Shown: positions 9,159 through 18,151, counted from the first letter of the stretch. The stretch: 64,000 nt of DNA from Anthropogastromicrobium sp963652495 (GCA_963652495.1 CAVJTU010000003.1:7138-71137); one strand, 5' to 3'. Notes: generated by a model not told the origin, from the letters alone. Program-made: numbers and translations.

Positions 9159-10445
9159 TTACAGCCTGTCGTTGCGTTTCATCCACTCTTTTGTTCTTGC
9201 GAGAATGGTAAGTGTTCCGCAAACAACCACCGGATTTTTCTGTGAAACGGCCGCCTCCATCGCTTTTTCAATGCAATCTTCACTGTCAAATGAAGTGACT
9301 TTTAATTGTGGAAAACGCGTTTTGATTGCAGCTTTTAAGTCCGTACTCTTCATTGCCCTCGGCGACGGCGGCGTTACCGTAAAGACTTCGGATGCGCGGC
9401 CAAACAAAATTCCAATCTCTTTTTCGTAATCTTTATCGGCTAACACACCACACACATAGCAAACCGGTGCTGCTGCGTAGAAACGATTGACAGACTCACG
9501 AAGGCGTCTAATACCATCCGGGTTATGCGCACCATCAAGTACTATATCGGGTGAACCAATGTGCATCTCAAAGCGACCTTCCCAATGCGTCTTTTCAAGA
9601 CCGTCATAGATATTTGCTCTGGTGATCGGATAGGTGCTGCTGAGTACACTTGCTGCCTGTACGGCAAGTGCCGCATTTTCAGGCTGACAGGTTCCAAGCA
9701 TTTTCAGGCGAAGATTTTCAAAGTCTCTGAAAAACAGGACACTTTCCCGCTTGTCAGAAAAAATCTGACGTACCTCATCGTGACGTACTTCGTACAATGG
9801 ACTTCCTGCATCTTTTGCTGCCACACGAATTGGCTCCATTGCGGCATCTTCCTGCTCCATACAAATGACCGGAGCACCCGGCTTTATGATGCCTGCCTTG
9901 TGTGCCGCAATCTCACTGATCTTATTTCCAAGGATGCGGCAATGATCCATGCTGATCGAGGTCAAAATGCTGCATACGGTTGTTGTTACAGCATTTGTGG
10001 CATCCATATCACCGCCAAGACCTGCCTCTAAGATTGCGAGTTCACAGCCTTGCTCGGCAAAATACCAAAGTGCCAATGCCGTCTCCTGCTCAAATGCAGT
10101 CGGTGCTTCACCGTCGAGCCGTGCTGCTGCCTGCGAAACCGCAGTCATGCCGCGCGCATATTCCTCTTCGCTGATACAACTGCCGCATGCCCAATACTGC
10201 TCCGTACTGGAAAATACGGCTGGTGATGTATATCGTCCTACACGCAGACCTGCCTCAGATAAAATCGACGTGAGGTAGGCTGCCGTTGAGCCTTTTCCAT
10301 TTGTTCCCGCGATCTGGATAAATTTGACTTTATCCTGCGGCATTTTAAGTTCTGCCATCAGATGGTGCATTGTGTCCAGTCCCAGAACGATTCCCTTTTG
10401 ACTTCGCACTTTTTCCAAGTAATCTTGTGCTTCCAAAAAGTCCAT
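9159..10445 (-). CDS. folC: Folylpolyglutamate synthase/dihydrofolate synthase
   Basis: This Mur-ligase-like enzyme adds glutamate to dihydropteroate and extends folate polyglutamate tails. The 428-residue protein has the P-loop IAGTNGKGSTAAYLTSIL (about residues 45-62) and EAGLGGDMDATN (about 140-151). The C-terminal half has LDGAHNPDGIRRL, the glutamate-ligase signature. Its start follows GAAAGGGGG and it heads the folate gene run. A weak promoter-like TATAAT occurs about 60 bp upstream. Whether it is mono- or bifunctional cannot be told by eye. Confidence 0.95.
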   Translation of the reverse strand: MDFLEAQDYLEKVRSQKGIVLGLDTMHHLMAELKMPQDKVKFIQIAGTNGKGSTAAYLTSILSEAGLRVGRYTSPAVFSSTEQYWACGSCISEEEYARGMTAVSQAAARLDGEAPTAFEQETALALWYFAEQGCELAILEAGLGGDMDATNAVTTTVCSILTSISMDHCRILGNKISEIAAHKAGIIKPGAPVICMEQEDAAMEPIRVAAKDAGSPLYEVRHDEVRQIFSDKRESVLFFRDFENLRLKMLGTCQPENAALAVQAASVLSSTYPITRANIYDGLEKTHWEGRFEMHIGSPDIVLDGAHNPDGIRRLRESVNRFYAAAPVCYVCGVLADKDYEKEIGILFGRASEVFTVTPPSPRAMKSTDLKAAIKTRFPQLKVTSFDSEDCIEKAMEAAVSQKNPVVVCGTLTILARTKEWMKRNDRL

Positions 10446-10583
10446 GACGTCCCCCTTTCAAGGTCTTTCGTCAGATAAATTCCGAACTTTTGACCATGCC
10501 ATTATAATAATATAAATTTTCAGTTTAGTAAAGGCTTTGGCAGTTTTTCACGACATTTTAAGCAAAGAAAAGGCAATAGAAAA

Positions 10584-10613
10584 GAGGGTGGACATTGAAG
10601 ATGAGCCACCCTC
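10584..10613 (-). terminator. Probable terminator of the PD-(D/E)XK-like gene
   Basis: GAGGGTGG at 10584-10591 pairs with CCACCCTC at 10606-10613. Read on the minus strand, the stem is followed by TTTTCTATTGCCTTTT, as expected for an intrinsic terminator. An outer AGGCA/TGCCT pairing extends it. It lies about 130 bp beyond the stop of the gene at 10742-11659, with a dispersed repeat in between. Confidence 0.65.
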
Positions 10614-10673
10614 CTAGGCAATTATAATTATGCCTTGTTATTTTGTTTTATTCTTTTGTGTCACTATTTTAAG

Positions 10674-10718
10674 ATGTTGGGGCAAAAGGCTTTCTGACCT
10701 TTTGACTCTGGTATCATT
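10674..10718 (+). repeat. GATGTTGGGG dispersed repeat, copy 2
   Basis: This copy is nearly identical to that at 9092-9138 over the first 35 bases, including GCTTTCTGACCTTTT, then CTGGTATCATTTT. It lies in the 3' untranslated region of the gene at 10742, before its terminator. One G of the GGGGT core is followed directly by C, a single-base deletion compared with copy 1. Confidence 0.8.
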
Positions 10719-10741
10719 TTATTTCATCGTTGTTGTCTTAT

Positions 10742-11659
10742 TTATGCCGTTGTCTTTTCCTGCAGCCACTTTTCTACCGTTTCACGATCCAGCTTGACCA
10801 ACTTTGCAATCCGCTCAACGCTGAATCCCTCTTCGTGGTAAAGCTCGTAGGCCATTTCCTTTTTCGCCTGAGTCTCTTCCTGTTTACCTTCCTCCTTTCC
10901 CAATCGCAGGCCTTCCTTACGTGCCTTTTCTAATTCCTGCTCAATTTCTTCCTTCATAAGTTCTCGCAATGCTTCACACATATTCTCCGACCTCCTGACT
11001 TCGTCATATTTTTCTCTGTTTGCAGCCACGCTTACCTGCAACACTGCATCGGCCTTTTCTTTATCACCCGGCTCTGAAAAATCCCTTGCCAGCTCGGTAA
11101 ACTTCTGGATATCTTCCTTTTCTGCACTTCTCGACAATACTTTTAGGCTTTCGTGATTCTTGGAATCCAACTCCTTCGTTACAACAATTTGAATTGGAAT
11201 TGGAAAGCCTTGTACATAGTATATGCCCGGCGTGTGCAGTTCAATTTTATATCCATAGCCAATAAGTTGCTGAAACAATTGCTTAGGTGCTGATGCTCTG
11301 AAAAGAGACACTGTTAATTCTTCCAACGGAATCTGATCAACCTTCTCTCCTAAGCCTTTGTGCAGGTAAGCATATCCCAGTGTCTTGAAAAAATCATCAA
11401 TCGTCATTCCATCATCTGGTGACTTGTACTCGATTACATTATGTCCGCGAAAGATCGTTCCGATTTCATTTTGAATCTGCACATTCTTTCGTTTCTCAAT
11501 AATTAACAAATCCATTTGCAGCGGCTTCTTGCTTAAATTATACTCTCGTTTGAATTCGAGATCAGCTTTGTTAAAGCGAAGTTCAAGCTCTGCCGCTGCA
11601 CAGAATGCTGGATGCCATTGCAATTTCACACTGGGCTGCTTTTCTTTTGATTTAACCAT
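10742..11659 (-). CDS. PD-(D/E)XK nuclease-like protein with C-terminal HTH
   Basis: This 305-residue cytoplasmic protein resembles the widespread clostridial group related to Rpn/PD-(D/E)XK transposon nucleases. The N-terminal half has an aspartate in MDLLIIEK followed by the segment NVIEYKSPDDG, giving a D...ExK arrangement (about residues 50-80) typical of the fold. A long charged helix (about 225-275, EEIEQELEKARKEGLRLGKE) leads to a short helix-turn-helix-like tail, VERIAKLVKLDRETVEKWL. ATG at 11659 is preferred because GGAGGAATTTTG precedes it. Catalytic activity is inferred only from motif spacing. It appears as a single-gene transcript ending at 10584. Confidence 0.7.
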   Translation of the reverse strand: MVKSKEKQPSVKLQWHPAFCAAAELELRFNKADLEFKREYNLSKKPLQMDLLIIEKRKNVQIQNEIGTIFRGHNVIEYKSPDDGMTIDDFFKTLGYAYLHKGLGEKVDQIPLEELTVSLFRASAPKQLFQQLIGYGYKIELHTPGIYYVQGFPIPIQIVVTKELDSKNHESLKVLSRSAEKEDIQKFTELARDFSEPGDKEKADAVLQVSVAANREKYDEVRRSENMCEALRELMKEEIEQELEKARKEGLRLGKEEGKQEETQAKKEMAYELYHEEGFSVERIAKLVKLDRETVEKWLQEKTTA

Positions 11660-11662
11660 CAA

Positions 11663-11950
11663 AATTCCTCCAATTTTTCTTTATGTATTTCCCAAATTGG
11701 GGATTTTATCTGGTGTATTTTTGCGACTAGTGCCGTTTTCTCATTTGTACGTGTATAAAAGGTCTCCTTCCAGTTTCATTGTAGCATCAGAACTTATGTT
11801 TTGCAATATAGAAGAAGCTTTTTACAACATTTATTTGCGTCTTCTTGCAACATTGATTACAGTGATTATACCTAACATGAAATTTGATTGATTTTGTTCC
11901 AATATGCGTCAAGCGAAAAAGAAAATGGAGAGTTACCCCTCCAGTGTACA
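11663..11950. other. Intergenic stretch without a recognised gene
   Basis: This 288-bp AT-rich gap lies between the PD-(D/E)XK-like gene and a small ORF. It probably holds the promoter of the former. I see no inverted repeat or convincing coding frame in it. Confidence 0.5.
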
Positions 11951-12103
11951 TCAATGAGCAAACGGGTAATCTTTATAAAGTTCACTTTGTTCAATCAAAT
12001 ATGCTCTTAATTCTTCTCTAATGTGTTTTCTTTCATCTTCATTTTGAGCCATACTCAATTTCTTGCGTAATTCTTTCTCTCTTTCTGTACTCTGAATCAT
12101 CAT
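11951..12103 (-). CDS. Small 50-residue hypothetical protein
   Basis: This frame encodes 50 residues, starting MMIQSTEREKELRKK and ending ELYKDYPFAH. GAAAGGCGAAAG lies just before the double ATG. The product is charged and predicted to be a single amphipathic helix, which looks like real coding sequence rather than chance. It follows a 29-codon open stretch (12122-12208) that ends in a stop 18 bases upstream. I do not recognise the family. It could be the tail of a degraded mobile-element operon. Confidence 0.5.
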   Translation of the reverse strand: MMIQSTEREKELRKKLSMAQNEDERKHIREELRAYLIEQSELYKDYPFAH

Positions 12104-12121
12104 ATTCTTTCGCCTTTCTCA

Positions 12122-12208
12122 CTGCTGAATCAGTGCTACTATATTTTCTGCCAATTCATTACTTTTTCTAATATCGGAATCAGAGCGTTCAAGACTTTCA
12201 CTTTGCGC
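12122..12208 (-). pseudogene. Possible 3' remnant of a coding sequence
   Basis: Minus-strand reading gives 29 codons without a start, ending ELAENIVALIQQ and a stop, directly before the ribosome-binding site of the small ORF at 11951-12103. The frame has protein-like composition (many Ser, Asp, Glu, Leu) but is closed upstream by an in-frame TGA. It may be the last part of a lost gene once in operon with that ORF. Weak evidence. Confidence 0.25.
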
Positions 12209-12237
12209 TCAAAAAGCGAATTCGAGAAGATGTATTT

Positions 12238-12795
12238 TTATGGAAGGAATAGAAGAAGCACAATGCCGGCATTTATATACGGTACAAATGCAAAATGATC
12301 TGTCTTTTTTCTTCTCTTTGCTATTATCAATATTGCATTTACAAGGAGTGCAAAAACAGAGCCAAACAAAATGCTGGAAAGAACAACTGTCGCTCCGATA
12401 TAACAGCCTGCCGCTGCACAAAACTTGACATCTCCGCCGCCCAGACCTTTTCTACTTGCAATATAAGCAAACATTATAATTCCACCACCTACTGCAAAGC
12501 CAATCAAACCTGAAATAACCAAATCGTATGCATCATCCGGTGCAATGATCAGCTGCGAAACCACAACGGTCATCCAACATGCCAGCATAAGCAGAATCAG
12601 TTTGTTTGGAATGCGCTGTGATTTTGCATCGGATATAGCAGCGAGATACCCAAACAAAAGCATTAACTGCGACAATAAAAGCTGTATCATTGTCTGTTCA
12701 TTCCTCTTCAGAAAGAGGTACGCTCCTGATAACAAAAGGAACAGTATGATTAAAAAGTTATATTCTATTTTTTTCTTTTTGTTATTTGTATCCAT
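12238..12795 (-). CDS. A24-family prepilin peptidase, short form
   Basis: This integral-membrane aspartyl protease belongs to the type IV prepilin/FlaK-TadV group that trims prepilin leaders. The 185-residue product has about six hydrophobic segments. The two catalytic aspartates are seen in AAISDAKSQRIPN (about residue 55) and GLGGGDVKF (about residue 120). It lacks the N-terminal cytoplasmic methylase domain of classic PilD. Three in-frame ATGs occur; that at 12795 has GGAG at 6-base spacing. No pilin or assembly gene is nearby, so it is an orphan here and its substrate is unknown. Confidence 0.85.
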   Translation of the reverse strand: MDTNNKKKKIEYNFLIILFLLLSGAYLFLKRNEQTMIQLLLSQLMLLFGYLAAISDAKSQRIPNKLILLMLACWMTVVVSQLIIAPDDAYDLVISGLIGFAVGGGIIMFAYIASRKGLGGGDVKFCAAAGCYIGATVVLSSILFGSVFALLVNAILIIAKRRKKTDHFAFVPYINAGIVLLLFLP

Positions 12796-12984
12796 CCCCA
12801 TCTCCATCTCCGTTCAGACAGGCTTTCGTTTTTACTACCTGACGGATTTTTAATGTCGCAAGCGAAAATTCAGCCCACCCAAACGATAAACAATTCATAA
12901 GGAATATTGACCGTGATGTCTTCTTTTTTATCCAACGACAAACTGATGTTGTACTATGCTTTGTCTGCCTTTTATGGATTATTT

Positions 12985-13668
12985 TTACGCCAACCCCAGT
13001 GCCTGCTTTGCAAGCTTGTCGGCATAGTCATTATACTTATCGTTAGAATGGCCTTTTACTTTCTGGAAGCGAATGGACACCTTTGTTTTTGCTTCGTCAA
13101 AATAGGCTTTGTACGCTATCGTTCCTTCTTTATTTGTCTTCCAGATGCCAAGAGGCCACTTCGCAATACCTTCATAGTCGTGGTAAATAACCAACTTTTT
13201 CTTATCATTTGCAATGGCATATTCCATGGCTGCTCTGGCTCCCATAATCTCGCCTGCAACATTTCGCATACCGGCAAGGCTCGGATCGGAAAAGCTTTTA
13301 TTGAAGGTCTTTTCCTCGCCGTTTTCCAATATCACCATCCCATAGGAGAATCGTTTGGTAGACTGGTCATAGCTGCCGTCTACGTAGGCTACTAATTCTG
13401 GCTCATTAGGAGTGATCGCTGCATTCGGCATGGTTTGATTGGAAACCATTGACGAATCTTGGTTATCGCATGACTGCTCGGAATCGCCAAATGGCATTTG
13501 ATTTTCCCCTTCCATCCCAAACTCCATGAAATCTTTTGCTGCTTCCATTGTCGGAAAGCTTTTATATTCCGCACAAGGGAAGCCATGCACCTGCGCACGG
13601 CACTCGTCCCATGTAGTAAAAATTCCCGTCTTGCGTCCTTTGCGGACTGCATAAAATTTCTTCGGCAT
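12985..13668 (-). CDS. rnhA: Ribonuclease HI with hybrid-binding domain
   Basis: This enzyme cleaves the RNA strand of RNA-DNA hybrids. The 227 residues comprise an N-terminal viroplasmin-like hybrid-binding domain (KKFYAVRKGRKTGIFTTWDEC, about 3-50), a linker, and the catalytic domain (about 90-225). The DEDD residues appear in AYVDGSYD, VAGEIMGA, VIYHDYEG and NDYADKLA. The start codon at 13668 and its ribosome-binding site (AAAGGGGGC) lie within a half copy of the GATGTTGGGG repeat family, so the repeat seems to provide translation initiation. The family is certain. Confidence 0.96.
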   Translation of the reverse strand: MPKKFYAVRKGRKTGIFTTWDECRAQVHGFPCAEYKSFPTMEAAKDFMEFGMEGENQMPFGDSEQSCDNQDSSMVSNQTMPNAAITPNEPELVAYVDGSYDQSTKRFSYGMVILENGEEKTFNKSFSDPSLAGMRNVAGEIMGARAAMEYAIANDKKKLVIYHDYEGIAKWPLGIWKTNKEGTIAYKAYFDEAKTKVSIRFQKVKGHSNDKYNDYADKLAKQALGLA

Positions 13669-13691
13669 ATTTTGCCCCCTTTGATACCAGA
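13666..13691 (+). repeat. GATGTTGGGG repeat family, right-half copy
   Basis: The sequence from GGCATATTTTGCCCCC to TTTGATACCAG matches the right half of the copy at 36064-36102, with one TA insertion. The left half is missing. On the minus strand it provides AAAGGGGGC before the rnhA ATG, and the ATG itself abuts the repeat. Confidence 0.7.
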
Positions 13692-13739
13692 TTGCTGCGT
13701 GCTTTGCACTCTCGCAATCTTCAAAAACACTCGCAACTA

Positions 13740-16673
13740 TTACTCCACACTCTTTAATGATTCAATCATGTCAATCTTTTTTAACTGGAAATACATCACG
13801 CCATTGACTGCCATAGAGAAAATGAAGGCCAGCACCATACTGTAAATATAACTCGGCACAGAAATATCATGACCGAACATGACTTGATTGACCTGGACGG
13901 TCTGAATGATAAAGCCATGAAGCGCCTTTCCGATAAAGATTCCGACAAATGCGCCTAAGATTGTCAGCCAGATATTTTCTCGATAGACGTATATTGCCAC
14001 CTCGGAATCGTAAAATCCGAGCAGCTTGATTGTGGCAAGTTCTCGTTTTCGCTCACTGATATTGATATTATTTAAGTTATAGATAACGACAAATGCAAGC
14101 AGACTCGCAGAAATGACAAGCACTATAATAACAATATAAAGACTGCTCAACATACTGTCAATCATTTCCCTTGTGGTGCTAATGTAAGTGACTGTTAAAA
14201 TCTCATCATGATCCATTAATCGCTGGCCAAGTGCGTCCTCATCTGCCAGACCCTCTTTATTCAATTTCAGCCAATACATGTTGTACTCTGGTGCTTCTCC
14301 GAATACCTTTTGATAATAGTTCTCCGTCATATAGACATAATGCATCAGATAATTTTCTGCTACATGAGATACAACTGCCGTGACTGGTGCATTGCTTCCA
14401 CTTGTAATCGTTATTGTATCGCCCTTTCCTACGCCCAGCTCTTCTGCGATTTGCTCAGTCAAAATTACACCGTCATCGGTAAGCTCATATTTTTCTTTTG
14501 TCGTTCTGCCTCGAAAAACGGTCATCGCCTCTATCTCGGAAGCATCTTTGCATACTACTGTATATGCCGTCTGAACATTCCCTTCGACTGAAACATCCAT
14601 GGATTTCATACTGATTTCAGCATAGCTTTCGATGCCGGACTCTTCCGTCATGATCTCACTCAGTTTCTCATCCGCATTGTCAAGCTTATCCGTCTCGTCC
14701 GTATTCACTGCTGCCATTGCATCATACAGCTGAATATTTTCATATTGAAGCGATGCAATATTCATAATAGAATCCTTCAAGCCAAATCCGACCACCATAA
14801 GGCCAGTCGTACAGCCGATTCCAAATACCGTCATGATCAGACGCTTTTTATAACGAAACAGATTTCGGAAGGCATTCTTCTGGGAGAAGGACAATCGTTT
14901 CCAAAGAAAACCGATACGTTCCAGCAGGACGCGTTTTCCCGGCTTTGGTGCCACCGGACGCATCAATACTGCCGGCTGCGCCGAAAGTTCCTTATAACAT
15001 GCGGCAAGCGCGGCAAGCGTAACACTGAGTACGGCAAGTGCTGTGGACAAGATCGCATAATACCAGTTATACGGAATTACAAGTGTCAAAAGTGAAGTAT
15101 ACATAATGCGGTATGCCACGATTACGATAAATGGAAACAGCTTTTCTCCGATCAGCACGCCGACAATACTGCCGCCTAGTGTGGCTGACAGCGCATATAG
15201 CAAATATTTTCTGGCAATGGATGCCTTACTGTAACCAAGTGCCTTATACGTTCCGATAAGGGTACGCTGTTCTTCAACCATACGTGTGATTGCCGTCAAT
15301 GCAACAAGTGCCGCAACTAAGAAGAAAATTGCCGGAAATACTCTTCCGATCGCGCCCATACGCTCGGCATTGCTGCCATAATCGGTATAACCGGGCAATG
15401 ACTCTCGGTTAATGACCTGCCAGGTCGGTACTTCGATATCATCAAGCTCCTGTTGAGCATCTTCAATCTCAGACCACGCATCAGCAAGTTTGCTATCTGC
15501 CTCCTCTTTGCTGCTCTCGTAGCTTTCTTCCTGTTTGGTAAGTTCTTCTTTATTTTCGTCTATCTGCGTCTGTGCATCGTCAAGTGACTGTTTTGCCTCG
15601 TCAAGTGCTGCATACGCTGCATCAATCTGACTCTGTGCCTTCGTGATCTGCTCCTCGCTCATCATGGCTTTTCCGGCATCAAGCTGTGTTTGCTGATCGG
15701 TCAGCTGTGCAACAGTTGTCTCATAATTTTGCTCGTATTCCTTCTTACTTTCGGCAAGCTGAGTCTTTGCATCATTAAGCTGCTTCCAGCCATCATCAAG
15801 CTTTGTTCTGGCATCGGCAAGCTCGCTGTCTGCTTTGTCTTTTTCCTCCTGCCAGCTTGTTTTGGCATCGGCAAGTTCCTGTTTTGGCTCCTTCGTCACT
15901 TCGTCGTAGCGCGCCTGACAACGTTCCTTTTCAAGTGCCTCAACACGTGCTTTAACCGGCTCGACTGCATCCGTATATTCATCCGTAAATGCAATCTTCT
16001 CATATGCATCACCCACAGTCAGGTAAATCTGTGTATAATAATCCTGTGTAAATACAGTCGGCTGCACAATCGCAAAACCGTTGATCTGACCACTTCCAAT
16101 CATACTGCTGCCACGCTCGATTCCAATAAAAAGCGGGCTATCACCAAAACCTGTGACCGTATAGGTGGTCTCAGTCAAATCCTCGTCAAGTGCGGTATCG
16201 GTACCGGATGAAAATGTTATGGTATCGCCCACTTCTACCTCAAATGCCTTCTTCAGACGATTATCGAGCAGACATTCGTTTTCTGCTTCCGGCAATCGTC
16301 CTTCTGTGACCTGAATCTGATTCATCTGATCCGGCATGGACAATAACTCTACTACATAATCCGTCTCATTTTGATTCGTCAGCACATCCTTCATGTACCC
16401 CGGTTCGACACCTGAAATGCCTTCTACTTTAGAAAGTGCGTCTGCGTCATCATCAGTTAAGCCCATCGTGCTGATCACGCGGATATCCATCAGGTTACTG
16501 CGGTCTGCAAATGCATCTCCTGTGTAACGCATGTCATTTTCCGTGGAGCGAAGTCCTGAGAAGAAGGACACGCCGAGTGCTACGATCAGAAAAATGGATA
16601 TGAAGCGTCCGAGACTCTTTCGAATCTCCACCCGAATATCCTTATTTAACGCTTTTTTTCTTCTTTTTGCCAT
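13740..16673 (-). CDS. FtsX-like ABC transporter permease with coiled-coil ectodomain
   Basis: This is a 977-residue MacB/FtsX-type permease. A membrane segment near residues 25-45 is followed by a large extracytoplasmic domain. A long coiled coil runs from about 245 to 405 (repeated LADAxxxLDD, QSQIDAAYAALDEAK). Three FtsX-type membrane segments follow at about 440-560, then a second extracytoplasmic domain, and three more segments at about 845-965. This topology is typical of permeases that move lipids or peptides, or act mechanically on the envelope. The ATPase gene lies 72 bp upstream on the same strand. Substrate is unknown. The start has AGAGGAAAG before the ATG. Confidence 0.93.
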   Translation of the reverse strand: MAKRRKKALNKDIRVEIRKSLGRFISIFLIVALGVSFFSGLRSTENDMRYTGDAFADRSNLMDIRVISTMGLTDDDADALSKVEGISGVEPGYMKDVLTNQNETDYVVELLSMPDQMNQIQVTEGRLPEAENECLLDNRLKKAFEVEVGDTITFSSGTDTALDEDLTETTYTVTGFGDSPLFIGIERGSSMIGSGQINGFAIVQPTVFTQDYYTQIYLTVGDAYEKIAFTDEYTDAVEPVKARVEALEKERCQARYDEVTKEPKQELADAKTSWQEEKDKADSELADARTKLDDGWKQLNDAKTQLAESKKEYEQNYETTVAQLTDQQTQLDAGKAMMSEEQITKAQSQIDAAYAALDEAKQSLDDAQTQIDENKEELTKQEESYESSKEEADSKLADAWSEIEDAQQELDDIEVPTWQVINRESLPGYTDYGSNAERMGAIGRVFPAIFFLVAALVALTAITRMVEEQRTLIGTYKALGYSKASIARKYLLYALSATLGGSIVGVLIGEKLFPFIVIVAYRIMYTSLLTLVIPYNWYYAILSTALAVLSVTLAALAACYKELSAQPAVLMRPVAPKPGKRVLLERIGFLWKRLSFSQKNAFRNLFRYKKRLIMTVFGIGCTTGLMVVGFGLKDSIMNIASLQYENIQLYDAMAAVNTDETDKLDNADEKLSEIMTEESGIESYAEISMKSMDVSVEGNVQTAYTVVCKDASEIEAMTVFRGRTTKEKYELTDDGVILTEQIAEELGVGKGDTITITSGSNAPVTAVVSHVAENYLMHYVYMTENYYQKVFGEAPEYNMYWLKLNKEGLADEDALGQRLMDHDEILTVTYISTTREMIDSMLSSLYIVIIVLVISASLLAFVVIYNLNNINISERKRELATIKLLGFYDSEVAIYVYRENIWLTILGAFVGIFIGKALHGFIIQTVQVNQVMFGHDISVPSYIYSMVLAFIFSMAVNGVMYFQLKKIDMIESLKSVE

Positions 16674-16745
16674 CTACTTTCCTCTTACTTTTCTGTGAAA
16701 TATACATCTGTTCCGGAGCAACAGAAATAACACCCTGCTGTCTAT

Positions 16746-17453
16746 TTACCACTCAATTTCCTCTACGGATACCGGAGATGGATTGGTGCGCACACTGTCT
16801 GCTTTTCCATTTTTAATACGTATCACGCGGTCTGCCATCGGCGCAATCGCTGAGTTATGCGTGATGACAACGACCGTCATCTTCTGCTTGCGGCAGGTGT
16901 CCTGAAGCAACTTTAAAATCTGCTTTCCTGTCACGTAATCAAGCGCACCAGTCGGCTCATCGCACAGAAGCATCTTTGGATTTTTGGCAAGCGCACGCGC
17001 AATTGACACACGCTGCTGCTCACCGCCCGACAGCTGGGACGGGAAGTTGTTTAAACGCTCGCCAAGACCAACCTCCTCAAGTACTGTCTGGGCATCTCTT
17101 GGATTGCTGCAAATCTGAAGTGCAAGCTCAACGTTCTCCTTCGCAGTCAGATTTGGGACAAGATTATAAAACTGGAAGATAAAACCAATGTCCTCTCGGC
17201 GGTATTTTGTCAGCTGACGGTTTTTGAAGGATTCGATGTGGACACCGTCCACGATTACTTCTCCGCTTGTGACGGTATCCATTCCGCCTAAAATATTTAA
17301 TATGGTAGTCTTTCCGGCACCGGATGGGCCGACGATTACCACAAATTCGCCTTTTTGAATCTCAAAATTTACACCATCTACGGCATGAATCGAGACTTCA
17401 CCCATATGATATGTTTTTCTCACATCCTTTAAGGTTACATATGACTGTTCCAT
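16746..17453 (-). CDS. ABC transporter ATP-binding protein (LolD/MacB type)
   Basis: This 235-residue ATPase powers the FtsX-like permease encoded just downstream. Visible motifs are Walker A GPSGAGKTT, the Q-loop IGFIFQFYNLVPNLT, signature LSGGEQQRVSIARAL, Walker B LLCDEPTGALD, and the switch histidine in VVITHN. The subfamily is the one paired with MacB/FtsX permeases. The frame stays open upstream by 51 codons, but ATG at 17453 is chosen because GGAG precedes it by 6 bases and homologues begin just before YVTLKDVRKTY. Confidence 0.95.
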   Translation of the reverse strand: MEQSYVTLKDVRKTYHMGEVSIHAVDGVNFEIQKGEFVVIVGPSGAGKTTILNILGGMDTVTSGEVIVDGVHIESFKNRQLTKYRREDIGFIFQFYNLVPNLTAKENVELALQICSNPRDAQTVLEEVGLGERLNNFPSQLSGGEQQRVSIARALAKNPKMLLCDEPTGALDYVTGKQILKLLQDTCRKQKMTVVVITHNSAIAPMADRVIRIKNGKADSVRTNPSPVSVEEIEW

Positions 17454-17638
17454 AGTTTTCTCCATTTCTTTTTCTTTGTTTGCTGTTGCCTTACTGATTA
17501 TTGCATAGGTATTGCTTGCTATTGGTTTACTATTATTCCGTTGTTGCGCAACTATTGATTCGCATGGATTTATTGTAACATCGCACATTTTTTTCTTCAA
17601 GCACAAGCCACTATTTTTAGAAAAACTTTACTTTTATA

Positions 17639-17681
17639 GTTCACGGGCAGCAATTTCTCGAAAATGGTTCTACCCGTGAAC
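17639..17681. repeat. Inverted-repeat element, GTTCACGGG ends
   Basis: GTTCACGGG at 17639-17647 pairs perfectly with CCCGTGAAC at 17673-17681, with a 25-base interior. It lies in the divergent gap between the ABC ATPase and ridA. The arms match those at 3964-4016 and 33467-33620. It is just upstream of the ridA promoter. Confidence 0.75.
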
Positions 17682-17701
17682 GGCAACTTTCTATTTTCTT
17701 A

Positions 17702-17730
17702 TTTACAAACCACGCCGCAGTGCTTATAAT
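17702..17730 (+). promoter_or_regulatory. ridA promoter
   Basis: TTTACA at 17702-17707 and TATAAT at 17725-17730 are separated by 17 bp. The start codon of ridA lies about 50 bp downstream. Confidence 0.75.
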
Positions 17731-17779
17731 AGAGGGCAGGCAACAAATTTTATTTCTATATTTCAGGAGGTTTTTTATT

Positions 17780-18151
17780 ATGGAAATCATGCATACAGAT
17801 AAGGCACCGGCAGCAGTTGGCCCATACAGTCAGGCAGTAAAGACAGGAAATCTTCTTTTCTGCTCTGGTCAGATCGGACTGGATCCGACTACCGGCGTTT
17901 TGGTTGGCAGCACCGTTGCTGAGCAGGCAAAGCAGGTTATGGAGAATGTAAAGGCTTTGTTGGAGAATGCAGGTGTAAGCTTTGACAATGTTATCAAGAC
18001 GACCTGCTTCATTGCTGATATGAAGGAATTTGGCAACTTCAATGAAGTATATGCCGAGTATTTCCCGAACAACAAGCCGGCTCGTTCCTGTGTACAGGCC
18101 GTTCTGCCAAAGGGCGCTCTGTGCGAGGTTGAGGTTATTGCCGAGCTGTAA
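17780..18151 (+). CDS. ridA: RidA family enamine/imine deaminase
   Basis: RidA proteins hydrolyse reactive 2-aminoacrylate and related enamines released by PLP enzymes. The 123-residue product matches the family length. It has GPYSQAVK near the N-terminus, the CSGQIGLDPTTG segment, and the C-terminal motif ARSCVQAVLPKGALCEVEVIA, with the substrate-carboxylate arginine. The ATG at 17780 is set by a perfect AGGAGG 9 bases upstream. It stands alone on the plus strand, with its own promoter and a terminator shared with the converging purine permease gene. Confidence 0.96.
   Translation: MEIMHTDKAPAAVGPYSQAVKTGNLLFCSGQIGLDPTTGVLVGSTVAEQAKQVMENVKALLENAGVSFDNVIKTTCFIADMKEFGNFNEVYAEYFPNNKPARSCVQAVLPKGALCEVEVIAEL

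Noticed and set aside
10446..10560. A tetrahydrofolate riboswitch before folC
   Set aside because: The short leader lacks the conserved paired and loop sequences of either THF riboswitch class that I could recognise.
12238..12795. A pilus or competence locus
   Set aside because: Only the prepilin peptidase is present; no pilin, ATPase or membrane assembly gene is nearby.
13740..16673. Several plus-strand open frames opposite the FtsX-like permease
   Set aside because: They lie wholly within a well-supported gene on the other strand and have Cys/Ile-rich, unstructured translations.
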